The notes: generated from the sequence alone by a model not told the origin. DNA of 64,000 bases from Planctomycetota bacterium (GCA_029259635.1 JAJDEU010000010.1:62001-126000), one strand, 5' to 3'. Positions 35,807 through 44,710 are shown, counted from the stretch's first letter. Made by a program: numbers and translations.

Positions 35807-36946
35807 ATGCGCAGCAAATGCTTCTGGTTCCTCGCTGCGCTCGGTCTCTCGACTTGCTTCGCGACGCCAGCCGCGCAATCAGCGGAAGTCACTATTGCGA
35901 GCGGTCCGCCGGCAGCAGCTCAACAAGAACCCTTGCTCGAGAAAACCGAGCCGGACGCTGCGGTCGCTTTCTTCGAGCTACAGACCGACGAACGAGCGTG
36001 CTTCGTCGGACAGAGTATGGAGCTCCGACTTAGCTTCGGAATCGACGCAAGCCTCGCGGATGAAAACCTCATTCAGCTCTTTCAGCGACGCATGCGCGTC
36101 CCCGTACAAATCGACGCCCCGTGGTTCGGCTCCCTTCACTGCTCGACCGGCTGGAGTACTTCCGAGCCTGTGTCAGCCGCCGAACAACCGGGCTTCGTTC
36201 TCAACGGAGATCCCCTCAACATTCAATCGGTTGACCCGATCACCAGAAACGGTCAGAGCTTTCGGGTCTTCGAGTACCGAGTGAGCTTCACTCCGACTTG
36301 CGCCGGCGAGCTTCTGCTTCCATCAGCTTCGCTACGATTTGCTTTCGCCAGAGAGTTTCGATCCGAGCTCCTCGGTCGCAAGACGCCGATCGATCGCATC
36401 GACCAGCGCTTGGTCTCGTTGCCGCTCGTACTTGATGTGCGTCCATTGCCTGAGGTCGATCGACCGCTCGAGTTTACCGACGCCGTCGGGCAGTTCAGCG
36501 CGACGGCCAGCGCGACACCGCGCACGCTCAAGCAGGGTGAGAGCCTCCGTCTAACCGCGACCATCACCGGCACAGGCAATCTCGCCGACTTCACTCCGCC
36601 GCGCCCAATCTGGGCCGGCTTTCACCTGCGCGGTCAAACCGATCGTTTCGAATCGGGCCGTCGGCTGCTGACCTACGACCTCGCGCCGCTTCAAACCGGG
36701 CCACAACTGCTGTCCGGATTTCGGTTCGCGTACTTCGACCCGACTCTCGGTGACTACCGAACGATCGAGACGGAAGAGCTCTCGATCAAAGCCCTCCCCT
36801 CTGCCGCGTCAGCCACTCAGGATCATTCGCGCGACTCGAGGAAAGACTCGCGGCCGCGAACGGCGCCGTCCTTTTGGACGATTGCGATCGGCTTACTCGT
36901 CGGCGCGGGCCTGCTGCTCTGGCTGCGATCCTGGCGACGGAGCTAA
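35807..36946 (+). CDS. BatD-like exported protein
   Basis: 379 residues from ATG 35807 with signal peptide MRSKCFWFLAALGLSTCFAT followed by a cleavage-type ATPAAQSA. The central pattern TPRTLKQGESLRLTATITG plus TGNLADFTPPRP is the BatD (aerotolerance) Ig-like core. A C-terminal transmembrane segment (FWTIAIGLLVGAGLLLWL) is followed by RSWRRS, cytoplasmic. BatD proteins are usually encoded with BatA/B/C/E and MoxR; none is here, so the gene stands alone. It is divergent from the thioredoxin-fold/TPR gene (190-bp gap) and convergent with the RNA methyltransferase. Confidence 0.82.
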   Translation: MRSKCFWFLAALGLSTCFATPAAQSAEVTIASGPPAAAQQEPLLEKTEPDAAVAFFELQTDERACFVGQSMELRLSFGIDASLADENLIQLFQRRMRVPVQIDAPWFGSLHCSTGWSTSEPVSAAEQPGFVLNGDPLNIQSVDPITRNGQSFRVFEYRVSFTPTCAGELLLPSASLRFAFAREFRSELLGRKTPIDRIDQRLVSLPLVLDVRPLPEVDRPLEFTDAVGQFSATASATPRTLKQGESLRLTATITGTGNLADFTPPRPIWAGFHLRGQTDRFESGRRLLTYDLAPLQTGPQLLSGFRFAYFDPTLGDYRTIETEELSIKALPSAASATQDHSRDSRKDSRPRTAPSFWTIAIGLLVGAGLLLWLRSWRRS

Positions 36947-36948
36947 AT

Positions 36949-38085
36949 TCAATCGCCCAAGGTCAGTCGGAAGAACTCGCAGGGAATCGTTCCGTTCTGC
37001 ACGGGCTTTTGCTCGCCTTCCGGCAATCCCAGAGCGCGACGAAGCTTGGGGTTACCCAGAATCATCGCCAGTCGATAGCCGCTGCAGCTTTCGAAGAGTC
37101 GCTGTCCAAAGTCACGGTAGAGCGGAACAAGCTGCTCCTCGTCACCGACCCGCAGGCCGTACGGGGGATTTGTGACAATAAACGCGTTCCAGCCCGGCTT
37201 CGCCTCGAACTCGAGCGCGTCGAGGACGTCAAAGCGAATCCGATCACCGAACCCTGCGGCTTCCGCGTTTTGCTTCGCGCCTTCGACCTGTTTCGCGTCG
37301 GAATCCGATGCGCGAATCTGCAACTTGCGCGGCCAACTCTGGCGCTCGATCTCGGCGCTCTTGAATCGCGAGTAGCTCGCCGCATCATGACCGGGCCAGC
37401 TCTCGAAACCGAACGTGCGAAAACTTCCGGGCGGAACTTTCGCGGCGATCAGCGCCGCTTCGATAGCTAACGTTCCCGATCCACAAAAGGGATCGATGAA
37501 GGGCGACCGACAGTCCCAATCCGACATCAGCACAATGGCGGCCGCTAGAGTCTCTGCGATCGGCGCGATGCCTTGGTATTGACGCCAGCCGCGCTTGTGC
37601 AGACTGCCGCCCGACGTATCGACGGACAAGGTGACGCGGTCGTTGTAGAGGTGAGCGTGGATGCGAAGATCAGGATCGTCCACATCTACGGTCGGCCTCA
37701 CGCCGGTCGCCTTGCGAAACTGATCCACGACCGCGTCCTTCACGCGCTGTTGAATAAAGTGCGTATGAAACAGCTCCGACTCGCGCGACTGAGAGTCCAC
37801 GACGAGGCTGCCCTCTGGCGAGACGAAGCGGCTCCAATCCACTTCCGACGCACCCTTGTAGAGTTGAGCAGCATCGCTGGCGTGGAATCGCCCCACGCGC
37901 ATAAAGATCCGCACCGCCGTGCGCAGCCAAAGATTCGCGCGCCACATATCGACGAGGTCTCCCTCGAAGTAGATCCCGCCGACCTGCCGCTCGACCTTGG
38001 CGAGCTTGAGCTCTTGCGCTTCCGAGTGAAGAACGGGTTCGAGACCGGGAGCACAGCTCGCAAAGAAAACAGATCGCTTCGTCAT
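36949..38085 (-). CDS. THUMP-domain class I RNA methyltransferase
   Basis: 378 residues of the RlmL/YcbY N-terminal, UPF0020 type. N-terminal THUMP region to about residue 160 (FFASCAPGLEPVLHSEAQEL, then RVKDAVVDQFRKATGVRP, LSVDTSGGSLHKRGWR). Then the methyltransferase: SPFIDPFCGSGTLAIEAALIA (motif I) and FIVTNPPYGLRVGDE (motif IV NPPY), which is the N6-adenine/N2-guanine type. E. coli RlmL makes m2G2445 in 23S rRNA; the target here is inferred from the family only. It has the length of the free N-terminal enzyme, without the RlmK half. It starts 28 bp after the ggt stop, same direction. Confidence 0.93.
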   Translation of the reverse strand: MTKRSVFFASCAPGLEPVLHSEAQELKLAKVERQVGGIYFEGDLVDMWRANLWLRTAVRIFMRVGRFHASDAAQLYKGASEVDWSRFVSPEGSLVVDSQSRESELFHTHFIQQRVKDAVVDQFRKATGVRPTVDVDDPDLRIHAHLYNDRVTLSVDTSGGSLHKRGWRQYQGIAPIAETLAAAIVLMSDWDCRSPFIDPFCGSGTLAIEAALIAAKVPPGSFRTFGFESWPGHDAASYSRFKSAEIERQSWPRKLQIRASDSDAKQVEGAKQNAEAAGFGDRIRFDVLDALEFEAKPGWNAFIVTNPPYGLRVGDEEQLVPLYRDFGQRLFESCSGYRLAMILGNPKLRRALGLPEGEQKPVQNGTIPCEFFRLTLGD

Positions 38086-38112
38086 GGCTGGAGAGAGTAG
38101 CTCCGAAAACGC

Positions 38113-39948
38113 TCAGCGCGGGGTCGGGCGCGCGTAATAAGCGTTTTCGTCGACAGGTGCAGCTGCCGCAGCCGGAAGCGATTCCCCCACGACTCCCCCG
38201 ACTCCCCCTCGTCGCGAATCACTGACCGCCTGGGGCTCGCCGTCTCGCGCCACCCAGATCGCTTGAATGCTGGAGCGCGACGGCATCGGGAGCAGCTCGT
38301 GCCCGCGCTCTCTCAGCTCCGCCAATGTCGGCTCCGGCCAACCCGCTTCGACGAAAGTGCCGCTCGGGTTCCACTGCTGATGCAGGCGCGGGGCGTGAAC
38401 CGCCGATGCCAACTCCATTCGGTAGACGAGCTTGCGCAGAACCACTTGGAGAACCGCTGAGATGATCCGCGGCCCGCCTGGCGCGCCAATGACGAGGACC
38501 ACGGTCTGTCCACCGTCCCGCAAGACCGTCGGCGTCATCGAGGACAGCGGCCGCTTTCCTCCGACGATCGAATTGGCTTCGCTCCCAACCAATCCGTACT
38601 CGTTCGGGACTCCCGGCTGAATGGAGAAGTCATCCATCTCGTTATTCAGAACGACACCGATCGGCCCCACCACGACGCCGCTTCCAAACAACCCATTCAG
38701 CGTCGTCGTCAAACTAATCGCGTTGCCCTCCTCATCGAGAACGGACAGGTGCGTGGTCTCTGAGGTTTCGCTCGAAGCTTGTGCAGCTTCCGGAAGTGGC
38801 ATCGGCCCCACATTCGTACCCGCCTCTCCGCCGATCGCCGTCCGGCGCTTCGCGATCCACTCCGAAGAGAGCAGCTTGTCTTGGGGAACCTCCCAAAAAC
38901 CCGGATCGCCCATATGCTCCGCGCGGTCCGCAAAGCCCATTCGGAGTGCCTCGATCCACCAGTGAACGGCGAGTCCATTGAGTCCGCTTGAGTCAACCGG
39001 TCCGGACGGTTTCGCTTCCATTCGGGCGGTCTCGCGCTCGGAATCCAGAGGAAAGCCATCCAGGATTCGCAGTGCCTGCAGAAGCACGATCCCGCCCGAA
39101 CTGGGCGGCGGCATGCTCACGACCTCGTAGCCGCGAAACCAACCGGTAATCGGAGTGCGCCAGATCGCTCTGTAGTTCGCCAGATCCTCGCGACTGAGGA
39201 GCCCGCCATGATTCTCCATGTCGGACACGAGCGCGTCGGCAACGAAGCCCTCGTAAAATCCGGCGGAGCCCTTCGTCGCCAGAAGTTCGAGCGTGTTGGC
39301 GAGGGCCGGTTGGACGAAGAGGTGGTTTTCCTCGAGCGCCACTCCGCCGGGATAGAAGGTCTGCTGCGCTGCAGGTGAGTTCGAGAGTTGCGCTCGCACG
39401 CTCGGTATCGAGAGGTGGTGCTCGAGCCAAGCGTCCACGGCAAAGCCTCCGCGCGCGAGCGCAATCGCGGGTGCGGCGAGCTCTTCGAAAGGCAGGGTCC
39501 CCAATTCATTGGCGAGCTTCCAGAGCCCTGCGGGAACGCCCGGTACCCCCACCGCCAGATGGCCGCGCTTTGGAAGCAGCGGATCGACTTCACCGTCGAT
39601 GAGGTAGTCGCCGGAGTCGAGAGCGGCCGGTGCCGTCTCGCGATAGTCCAGTGCCAGTGGCGCTTTGCCGCCCTTTGGAACCCACAGTGCAAACCCGCCG
39701 CCGCCGAGGCTGCCCGCTTGCGGATAGACCACCGCGAGCACCAGCGCCGTGGCCACCGCGGCGTCCGCGGCGTTGCCGCCCCGTTCCAAAATCGCCAGGC
39801 CCGCGGCGGTGGCGAGCGGATGCTCACTGGCGACCGCACCGCGCTTTGGGCTCGAGTGCAGGACCTCCCGCTCTCCGATCGGCAGTGCAGCGCAGGCACT
39901 GACAACCAGCAGAAGGAAAGAACTCGCGCTCCACCGAATCCCGTCCAC
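38113..39948 (-). CDS. ggt: gamma-glutamyltransferase
   Basis: Ntn-hydrolase that removes gamma-glutamyl from glutathione and related compounds. Conserved blocks: RGAVASEHPLATAAGLAILERGGNAADAAVATAL, GSLGGGGF, RETAP, and the autoprocessing/catalytic ETTHLSVLDEEGNAISLTTTLN with Thr391-type nucleophile. PLSSMTPTVL and the glycine-rich segment follow. About 611 residues from GTG 39948, which lets SASSFLLLVVSAC act as a lipobox signal; the ATG at 40041 would add 31 Arg-rich residues and overlap the NIL gene's stop. Lipoprotein export is therefore inferred. It lies in one direction with the NIL gene upstream and the methyltransferase downstream. Confidence 0.93.
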   Translation of the reverse strand: MDGIRWSASSFLLLVVSACAALPIGEREVLHSSPKRGAVASEHPLATAAGLAILERGGNAADAAVATALVLAVVYPQAGSLGGGGFALWVPKGGKAPLALDYRETAPAALDSGDYLIDGEVDPLLPKRGHLAVGVPGVPAGLWKLANELGTLPFEELAAPAIALARGGFAVDAWLEHHLSIPSVRAQLSNSPAAQQTFYPGGVALEENHLFVQPALANTLELLATKGSAGFYEGFVADALVSDMENHGGLLSREDLANYRAIWRTPITGWFRGYEVVSMPPPSSGGIVLLQALRILDGFPLDSERETARMEAKPSGPVDSSGLNGLAVHWWIEALRMGFADRAEHMGDPGFWEVPQDKLLSSEWIAKRRTAIGGEAGTNVGPMPLPEAAQASSETSETTHLSVLDEEGNAISLTTTLNGLFGSGVVVGPIGVVLNNEMDDFSIQPGVPNEYGLVGSEANSIVGGKRPLSSMTPTVLRDGGQTVVLVIGAPGGPRIISAVLQVVLRKLVYRMELASAVHAPRLHQQWNPSGTFVEAGWPEPTLAELRERGHELLPMPSRSSIQAIWVARDGEPQAVSDSRRGGVGGVVGESLPAAAAAPVDENAYYARPTPR

Positions 39949-40018
39949 GCGGTTTTGGCTATGCCTTCGGCAGCGCCTGTTCGACTTACCCAGCACCGGA
40001 TCGTTCCGCGACCTGAAC

Positions 40019-40267
40019 TTACAGGTCGGGGTGGTCGCCATCGGCGATCTCTTCGACCGTGACTCCGCGCTCGCGCATGTAAACCACCGACTGTTGAATC
40101 GCGTCGTCGTCCCCCTCGATCTCTACGGCGACGAGAGCCATTTGCTCGGTGATGCTGGCCGCCCGAATGTTGGGGACCACACCGAACTTCGCGTGAAGCG
40201 TGTGGCTAATGATCGGTTCTTTGATCAGGTCTTGCGGAAATGTGCAGAAGTACTTGGCGGTGGCCAT
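40019..40267 (-). CDS. NIL-domain protein
   Basis: 82 residues, matching the NIL domain seen at the C terminus of MetN and in small ferredoxin partner proteins: FPQDLIKEPIISHTLHAKFGV, then VNIRAASITE, MALVAVEIEG, AIQQSVVYMRERGVTVEEI. Free NIL proteins are thought to be ligand-binding regulatory modules; the role here is unknown. A hairpin TCGGCC-TCTA-GGCCGA (40285-40300) lies in the leader, and GAGAAAGA stands 4-11 nt before the ATG. It is upstream of ggt and downstream of the membrane protein, all leftward. Confidence 0.9.
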   Translation of the reverse strand: MATAKYFCTFPQDLIKEPIISHTLHAKFGVVPNIRAASITEQMALVAVEIEGDDDAIQQSVVYMRERGVTVEEIADGDHPDL

Positions 40268-40284
40268 GGCTCTTTCTCGGATCT

Positions 40285-40300
40285 TCGGCCTCTAGGCCGA
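40285..40300 (-). other. 6-bp hairpin between a membrane gene and the NIL gene
   Basis: TCGGCC (40285-40290) pairs with GGCCGA (40295-40300) around a 4-nt loop, within the 36-bp gap between two minus-strand genes. No T run follows, so this is more a leader or processing hairpin than a terminator. Confidence 0.35.
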
Positions 40301-40303
40301 GCG

Positions 40304-40996
40304 CTACTGTGAACCCCAGATCGCACGCGCGCGCGACCGAGTGAGGAGTATCCCCAGGTATCCCAACAAAAGAACGAGGGAAGCTGCAACCTTTCCTCGA
40401 TAAGGCTCCCGACGATCCGAAAACCATTCGGTTCCCGCCGCTTCATAGACCGCTCGGTGGCGCATCCAATCCGCTCCCGCCGACTCGATAACGAGCGTGA
40501 TGGGCGAGGTGTCGAAGGCGACGGCAGCAAATTGGGGATCAACCTGCCCGAGAGAGCGCCCGCCATAGAGACCGAGCGCGGGTGTTCCGGAAACGGGCAG
40601 CACCGAGCAGAGTGCAGCCAGAGCCAAGCTGCCGCCCGCACAGCGCCATGGATTCGAGCGGACTGCCGCGCCAACCGCCATTCCGATGACAAAGAGCCCG
40701 GTCCATGCGGCCGCTCCCCAGGCGGGTTCGGGCAGCGCAGAAGGGCTCGATCCTCCGAGCCAAGCGAGAATCACCATCCAAGACCCGGGAATCGCGAGCC
40801 CGAAGGGCCAGGCACGAAGCCCGCTTGCCCCGGCGTAGGCTCCCGTTGGCAAGGAGATAACGGCAACCCAGGCCATCCAAACTACGGCATCGAATTGGCC
40901 GAGGAGGAGCGGAAAGTAGCCGACCGTCGAACAGCCGAGAGTCGCGACCAGAGACCGGAGTGGATCCGAAGAGGAGGAGGTGTGCTCGGCTTTCAT
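40304..40996 (-). CDS. multi-pass membrane protein of unknown function
   Basis: 230 residues from ATG 40996, with about five to six hydrophobic segments (LVATLGCSTVGYFPLLLGQF, VWMAWVAVISLPTGAYAG, SWMVILAWLG, AAAWTGLFVIGMAVGAAV, LALAALCSVLPV, VAASLVLLLGYLGILL). A periplasmic-looking region near residue 150 (DWMRHRAVYEAAGTEWFSDRREPYRG) precedes the last helix. I recognise no family. It is followed by the NIL and ggt genes in the same direction and is divergent from a sulfatase-fold gene (101-bp gap). Confidence 0.78.
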   Translation of the reverse strand: MKAEHTSSSSDPLRSLVATLGCSTVGYFPLLLGQFDAVVWMAWVAVISLPTGAYAGASGLRAWPFGLAIPGSWMVILAWLGGSSPSALPEPAWGAAAWTGLFVIGMAVGAAVRSNPWRCAGGSLALAALCSVLPVSGTPALGLYGGRSLGQVDPQFAAVAFDTSPITLVIESAGADWMRHRAVYEAAGTEWFSDRREPYRGKVAASLVLLLGYLGILLTRSRARAIWGSQ

Positions 40997-41097
40997 CACG
41001 TGAGTCGCGATTGAGGCTCTTGATCGAGAATCCTTCGACGTAGATGAGGACAATCGCCTTCCGGCAGGATCAAAGGCCCATCATAATCCTCCCACAC

Positions 41098-42576
41098 ATG
41101 CTTACCCCAAGGCTTTTGATAGATCCAAACGATCTCACTGCCGAGCGCTCGCTCGCCGCATTCCCCTCGCGATGGAGCCGAATCGGACTTGCTTCCCTGC
41201 TCTCCTTCGGTCTCGCCTGCTCTCCGGAACGGACCGCGAGCCCGCCGAACGACATCCTGCTCATCAGCCTCGACACACTGCGCGCGGACCATTTGTCCGC
41301 TTATGGCTACGATCGTCGAACCAGCCCGTTCATCGACAATCTGTGTGAAGAGAGCGTTCGATTCGCCAACGCGTATTCATCGGCGAGCAACACAGCGCCC
41401 AGCCACATGAGCCTGCTCACCGGGCTCGATCCTCTCGCGCATGGGATCCGACCGGTTGGTAAATCGAAAGAGAACCTCACCAGCCTTTCACCACAGACGC
41501 CGATGCTCGCGGAGCGGCTGCGACAGGTGGGCTACCAGACCATCGGAATCGCGGACAACGGTTACGTGATGAGCTCCATGGGCTTTGATCGAGGCTTTGA
41601 CGCCTTCTCCAACGAGCGCTCGAGCCTGCCCTACAAGCTCACCTTGTTGTCCAACGCACTGAAGCACACGAACCCCGATCTTCCGCTGTTCCTGTTCTTC
41701 CACACCTACGAAACCCACGCTCCCTACCTGCCTCCGCCCCCCTTTCACGGACGCTTCACCGACCCCGACTACGACGGTCCTTTTCGCGAACGCTATGACG
41801 CGCTCGCGAGCTTGCCGGTTCAATCCGCATGGAAGGAGAAGGGCAAGTTTCTCGAGACCTGGGAAGGCATGAACGAAACCGACTTGGATTACCTCCGCGG
41901 ACTCTATGACGAGGGCATCTCCTACACCGATAGCAACGTCCAGCGACTTTGGGACATTTGGTCGCGCCGCCGGAACGCCGATGAGACTTTGTTGATCATC
42001 GTGTCCGATCATGGCGAAGGCTTTAACGAGCACGGAAAGTTGGGACACAAGTACGGCCTATATTCGGAGCTGCTCCGAGTGCCGCTGATCATCCGGAACC
42101 CCGCATTCCCACCGTCCGTTGTGGAGCATTCGGTCAGCCTGACCGACGTCGTGCCGACGATTTTTGACTTTCTAGATCTGCCTCTCGAACAACTCCAAGG
42201 AGAATCTTTTCTCAAGAGCCTTCGGGGAGAGCGCGAACCTCCGCGGTCGGCATTCAGTCAGCTCAACGCGAAGCGCGGCCTGCACGACTCCGTCTTCCGA
42301 GACGAGCACCACCTGTTGCGCTGGAATCGAGAAGGTGACGAGCAAGTCGAGCTCTTCGAGCACGGCTCAGAACCCGCCGATTCGATGAACGTCGCCGACG
42401 ACCGCGTCGAAGTCGTCCGGGAACTCAAAGCCCTTCTGGATGCCCGCAAGAAAATCGGCGACGAACACCACCAGCTCTATCCCAACTCGGTCGGACCCAA
42501 AATCACCGAAGAAGAGAGGGAGAGACTCGAGGGTCTCGGATACGTCGAGGGGGTCGGCTATGACGAACAGGAGTAG
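41098..42576 (+). CDS. sulfatase-superfamily lipoprotein with Thr at the formylglycine position
   Basis: About 492 residues from ATG 41098 (ATG 41044 is 54 bp upstream). Basic start, then RIGLASLLSFGLACSP with a lipobox LAC. Sulfatase-fold blocks are clear: DILLISLDTLRADHLSAYGY, the nucleophile region SNTAPSHMSLLTGLDPLAHGI, SDHGEGFNEHG, LYSELLRVPLIIR, SLTDVVPTIFDFLDL. Instead of the formylglycine Cys/Ser it has Thr with A-P-S-H, as in the gene at 429-2087. A C-terminal LEGLGYVEG repeats the end motif of that gene. Metal ligands are intact, so hydrolysis of a phospho- or sulfo-ester remains possible; the substrate cannot be read from sequence. Confidence 0.87.
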   Translation: MLTPRLLIDPNDLTAERSLAAFPSRWSRIGLASLLSFGLACSPERTASPPNDILLISLDTLRADHLSAYGYDRRTSPFIDNLCEESVRFANAYSSASNTAPSHMSLLTGLDPLAHGIRPVGKSKENLTSLSPQTPMLAERLRQVGYQTIGIADNGYVMSSMGFDRGFDAFSNERSSLPYKLTLLSNALKHTNPDLPLFLFFHTYETHAPYLPPPPFHGRFTDPDYDGPFRERYDALASLPVQSAWKEKGKFLETWEGMNETDLDYLRGLYDEGISYTDSNVQRLWDIWSRRRNADETLLIIVSDHGEGFNEHGKLGHKYGLYSELLRVPLIIRNPAFPPSVVEHSVSLTDVVPTIFDFLDLPLEQLQGESFLKSLRGEREPPRSAFSQLNAKRGLHDSVFRDEHHLLRWNREGDEQVELFEHGSEPADSMNVADDRVEVVRELKALLDARKKIGDEHHQLYPNSVGPKITEEERERLEGLGYVEGVGYDEQE

Positions 42577-42671
42577 CACTTGTCAGTCGGTGCGATCCGA
42601 CTCAGGCACCGAGGCTCCGTGCCACTGCGCTTCGAGATTTTGAGCGACAAGAGCCGCTCGGCTCGCGCGAC

Positions 42672-43064
42672 CTACTCGTCTTCTTCCGGAGCGAGGTCAG
42701 TAAACTCGAAGCCGAAACGGCACTTGCCGTTCCCCATGCGTTGAGCCCAAGCCAGGCTCCCGCTTCGCTCAACGATTCGTTCACCGCAGCGAACTTGTAG
42801 CGAAAAGGGAAGGTCGCCTCCGATCTCGAAACAAACGCCTCCGTCGGAGAGATCGACGCCGCGCGCGTCGACTTCATCGAAGTCACCGGAGAAGCTGAAG
42901 GTCCCCTCGAAAGGCTTTCGGTCCTGGCGGGGATTGAGATCATCCCACCCCGCAGAAGTGACATCGTCAACCTCGGCGAGATCCAGCTCGAGCTTGGCGA
43001 GCCTTCCACGGAGGTACTCGATTTCGAGAATGAGGTCGTCTCTGACTTGGGGAATGTCTTGCAT
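42672..43064 (-). CDS. PilZ-domain protein
   Basis: 130 residues from ATG 43064. The N-terminal third is an acidic helix (LILEIEYLRGRLAKLELDLAEV); the rest has the PilZ pattern: RQDRKPFEG for the R-x-x-R region, and VDLSDGGVCFEIGG for the D/N-x-S-x-x-G motif. The first Arg motif is weak, so c-di-GMP binding is plausible but not sure. It stands between a sulfatase-fold gene (convergent) and the membrane-anchored HTH gene, same direction as the latter. A second PilZ protein is at 59688-60056. Confidence 0.83.
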   Translation of the reverse strand: MQDIPQVRDDLILEIEYLRGRLAKLELDLAEVDDVTSAGWDDLNPRQDRKPFEGTFSFSGDFDEVDARGVDLSDGGVCFEIGGDLPFSLQVRCGERIVERSGSLAWAQRMGNGKCRFGFEFTDLAPEEDE

Positions 43065-43253
43065 GTCACAATCTCTACCGAGAAGCGATGTTCGCAACGA
43101 TTGCGAAGCTCCACCCCTTCAACGGCGCGGCACATGCGGCAACTGAACCACCGATCGATTTTTTGTGGATCGAGGAGTCGCTCCCACTCTGCAGGCGGAA
43201 ACGCTTTCCGGCAGTGGCCCCTCAAGAGACCGGCTCAGCGCGAAACACGCGAG

Positions 43254-43988
43254 CTACTCGGCAGAAATACCTGAAGAATCGGTGTCTTCGGTGCCGCCGT
43301 TCTCGGAGCCCGAATCCACGTCCGCGTCGGCCGACTCAGCAGCAAGGACTCCTGCAAGTCGTGCGTCTAAGAGCGCATTCATGTTGCTCCAGTAGGCCGA
43401 GCCCGCCGCGTTCACGGTCACGCCAATGGCGACCAGTACCGCAATCCTCAACCAAACCACGGAGTTCCTGTACCAAGCGATCGGCTGAGGCAACTCATCG
43501 TCTCCGCCGTCGAGAAAAACGAGACGGTTGTCCAACTCAACCACGCGCCCTTGAAGTCGCGCATTCTCTGCGCCGAGTTCCTCGAGCCTTCGCTCCTGAT
43601 CTTCAACAACGCCCTCCAACCGGGCGCGAATCTCGCGCTCGCCCAGGAGCCGCTTTCGCAGAACCAAGATGGCGCGACGGGCCTTGTCCCGCTCCGTCTC
43701 CAGCTTGGTCGAGCTCTCTTCAAGCGCCACGACGCGCTCGCGTTCGACGGGATCCTCACCATGGAGAACTCGCTCCATGTCTTCGACCGCGGCTTCGGAG
43801 AGCTCGGGATAAGCCCGAATGAGCTCAGACCGGGGCACTCCCGCGACGATCCGCCGATCGCGAACCATTCGGGTCGTCCGCAGAGTGCCGCGCTGGATCC
43901 TTTGGCGAAGGGCTTGAACGGAGACTCGAGCGAGGCGCGCAGCCTCGGTCACGGTGTAGATAGGTGCAGAGCTCTCGGTGGCGGTCAT
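43254..43988 (-). CDS. excisionase/MerR-like DNA-binding protein tethered to the membrane by a coiled coil
   Basis: 244 residues from ATG 43988. Residues 11-60 form a helix-turn-helix of excisionase/MerR style: YTVTEAARLARVSVQALRQRIQRG then RTTRMVRDRRIVAGVPRSEL. Residues about 80-160 are strongly charged with heptad-like Leu/Arg/Glu (RRAILVLRKRLLGEREIRARL, EERRLEELGAENARLQG), a probable long coiled coil. Residues 176-200 (SVVWLRIAVLVAIGVTVNAAGSAYW) are a single transmembrane helix, and an acidic Ser/Asp-rich tail (DADVDSGSENGGTEDTDSS) lies beyond. An N-in topology would put DNA binding in the cytosol and the acidic tail outside. Function unknown; a membrane-linked regulator or DNA-anchoring protein is inferred. 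Confidence 0.85.
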   Translation of the reverse strand: MTATESSAPIYTVTEAARLARVSVQALRQRIQRGTLRTTRMVRDRRIVAGVPRSELIRAYPELSEAAVEDMERVLHGEDPVERERVVALEESSTKLETERDKARRAILVLRKRLLGEREIRARLEGVVEDQERRLEELGAENARLQGRVVELDNRLVFLDGGDDELPQPIAWYRNSVVWLRIAVLVAIGVTVNAAGSAYWSNMNALLDARLAGVLAAESADADVDSGSENGGTEDTDSSGISAE

Positions 43989-44143
43989 ACAGTATGGATC
44001 GGCAGCGCTTCTCCAAACTTGCCACCCAAACCAAAAGCACCGCAGCCCGCTTGCCAACCCCCTCTTGGCAAGCACTTTAGGCGTCCTATTCGCCCGAAGT
44101 GAATCTGCTTTCTTGCAGTTTATGCGCCAAGCAGGACGCAGCG

Positions 44144-44695
44144 TCAGGCCGTCTCGCGCTCTTCACTGAGGGAGAATCCAGACGCGTACCGAATCACGAA
44201 GAAGACGAGGAGGAGGAAGGAGAGGAGTGGCGTCAGCCAGCCATACCCGGTGCTGGGCGGCTCCACCTCGACAGCGATCTCGGGTGCCGGTTGCTCCTTG
44301 ACCTCGTATCCCCAGCTCGGCCGACGCGGGACGGAAGAGTGAGCCCTGGGTGGTGCGTCAAAGGTCGCCCCATTCTCATACATAGCGAGTGCGCGCTCGT
44401 GGAGAGTCTCGTAATCCACCATCGCGATCTCTCCGGTCGAGTTCAAGAGAGCGGGCGTTCTCTCGCGGAACTGGTTGGAGCCCTGCTCGGTCCCCACGGA
44501 GACCAAGATGTCGGACTCGCCCAACCGCATAGACTCTCGATTTCTCGAGTTGGCGAGTCGAGAGTACTCGGCCTCTTGCGCAGCCGAGGAACCCTGTTGC
44601 CGCTCATTTCCAGCTTGAGCTTGCGCGGCAAGCCCGCTCGAGAGGAGAACACCTGTGCATACAGCCCCAGCAATCGTTCGACTCCAAACGTTCAT
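44144..44695 (-). CDS. exported protein with C-terminal membrane anchor, end of the pseudopilin operon
   Basis: 183 residues. MNVWSRTIAGAVCTGVLLSSGLAAQAQA is a signal peptide with an AQA-type cleavage site. The middle is Glu/Arg/Ser-rich with RESMRLGESDILVSVGTEQ and DYETLHERALAMYENG. Residues about 150-170 (LTPLLSFLLLVFFVIRYA) are a transmembrane segment, followed by a short acidic tail. I do not recognise the family. It begins 16 bp after the large pseudopilin-like gene's stop on the same strand, so it probably belongs to that operon. Confidence 0.78.
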   Translation of the reverse strand: MNVWSRTIAGAVCTGVLLSSGLAAQAQAGNERQQGSSAAQEAEYSRLANSRNRESMRLGESDILVSVGTEQGSNQFRERTPALLNSTGEIAMVDYETLHERALAMYENGATFDAPPRAHSSVPRRPSWGYEVKEQPAPEIAVEVEPPSTGYGWLTPLLSFLLLVFFVIRYASGFSLSEERETA

Positions 44696-44710
44696 GATTC
44701 AGTTAGGTCT

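Noticed and set aside
40019-40267. PurS-like annotation for the 82-residue protein
   Set aside because: Length is similar but the pattern is that of a NIL domain, and no purine genes are near.
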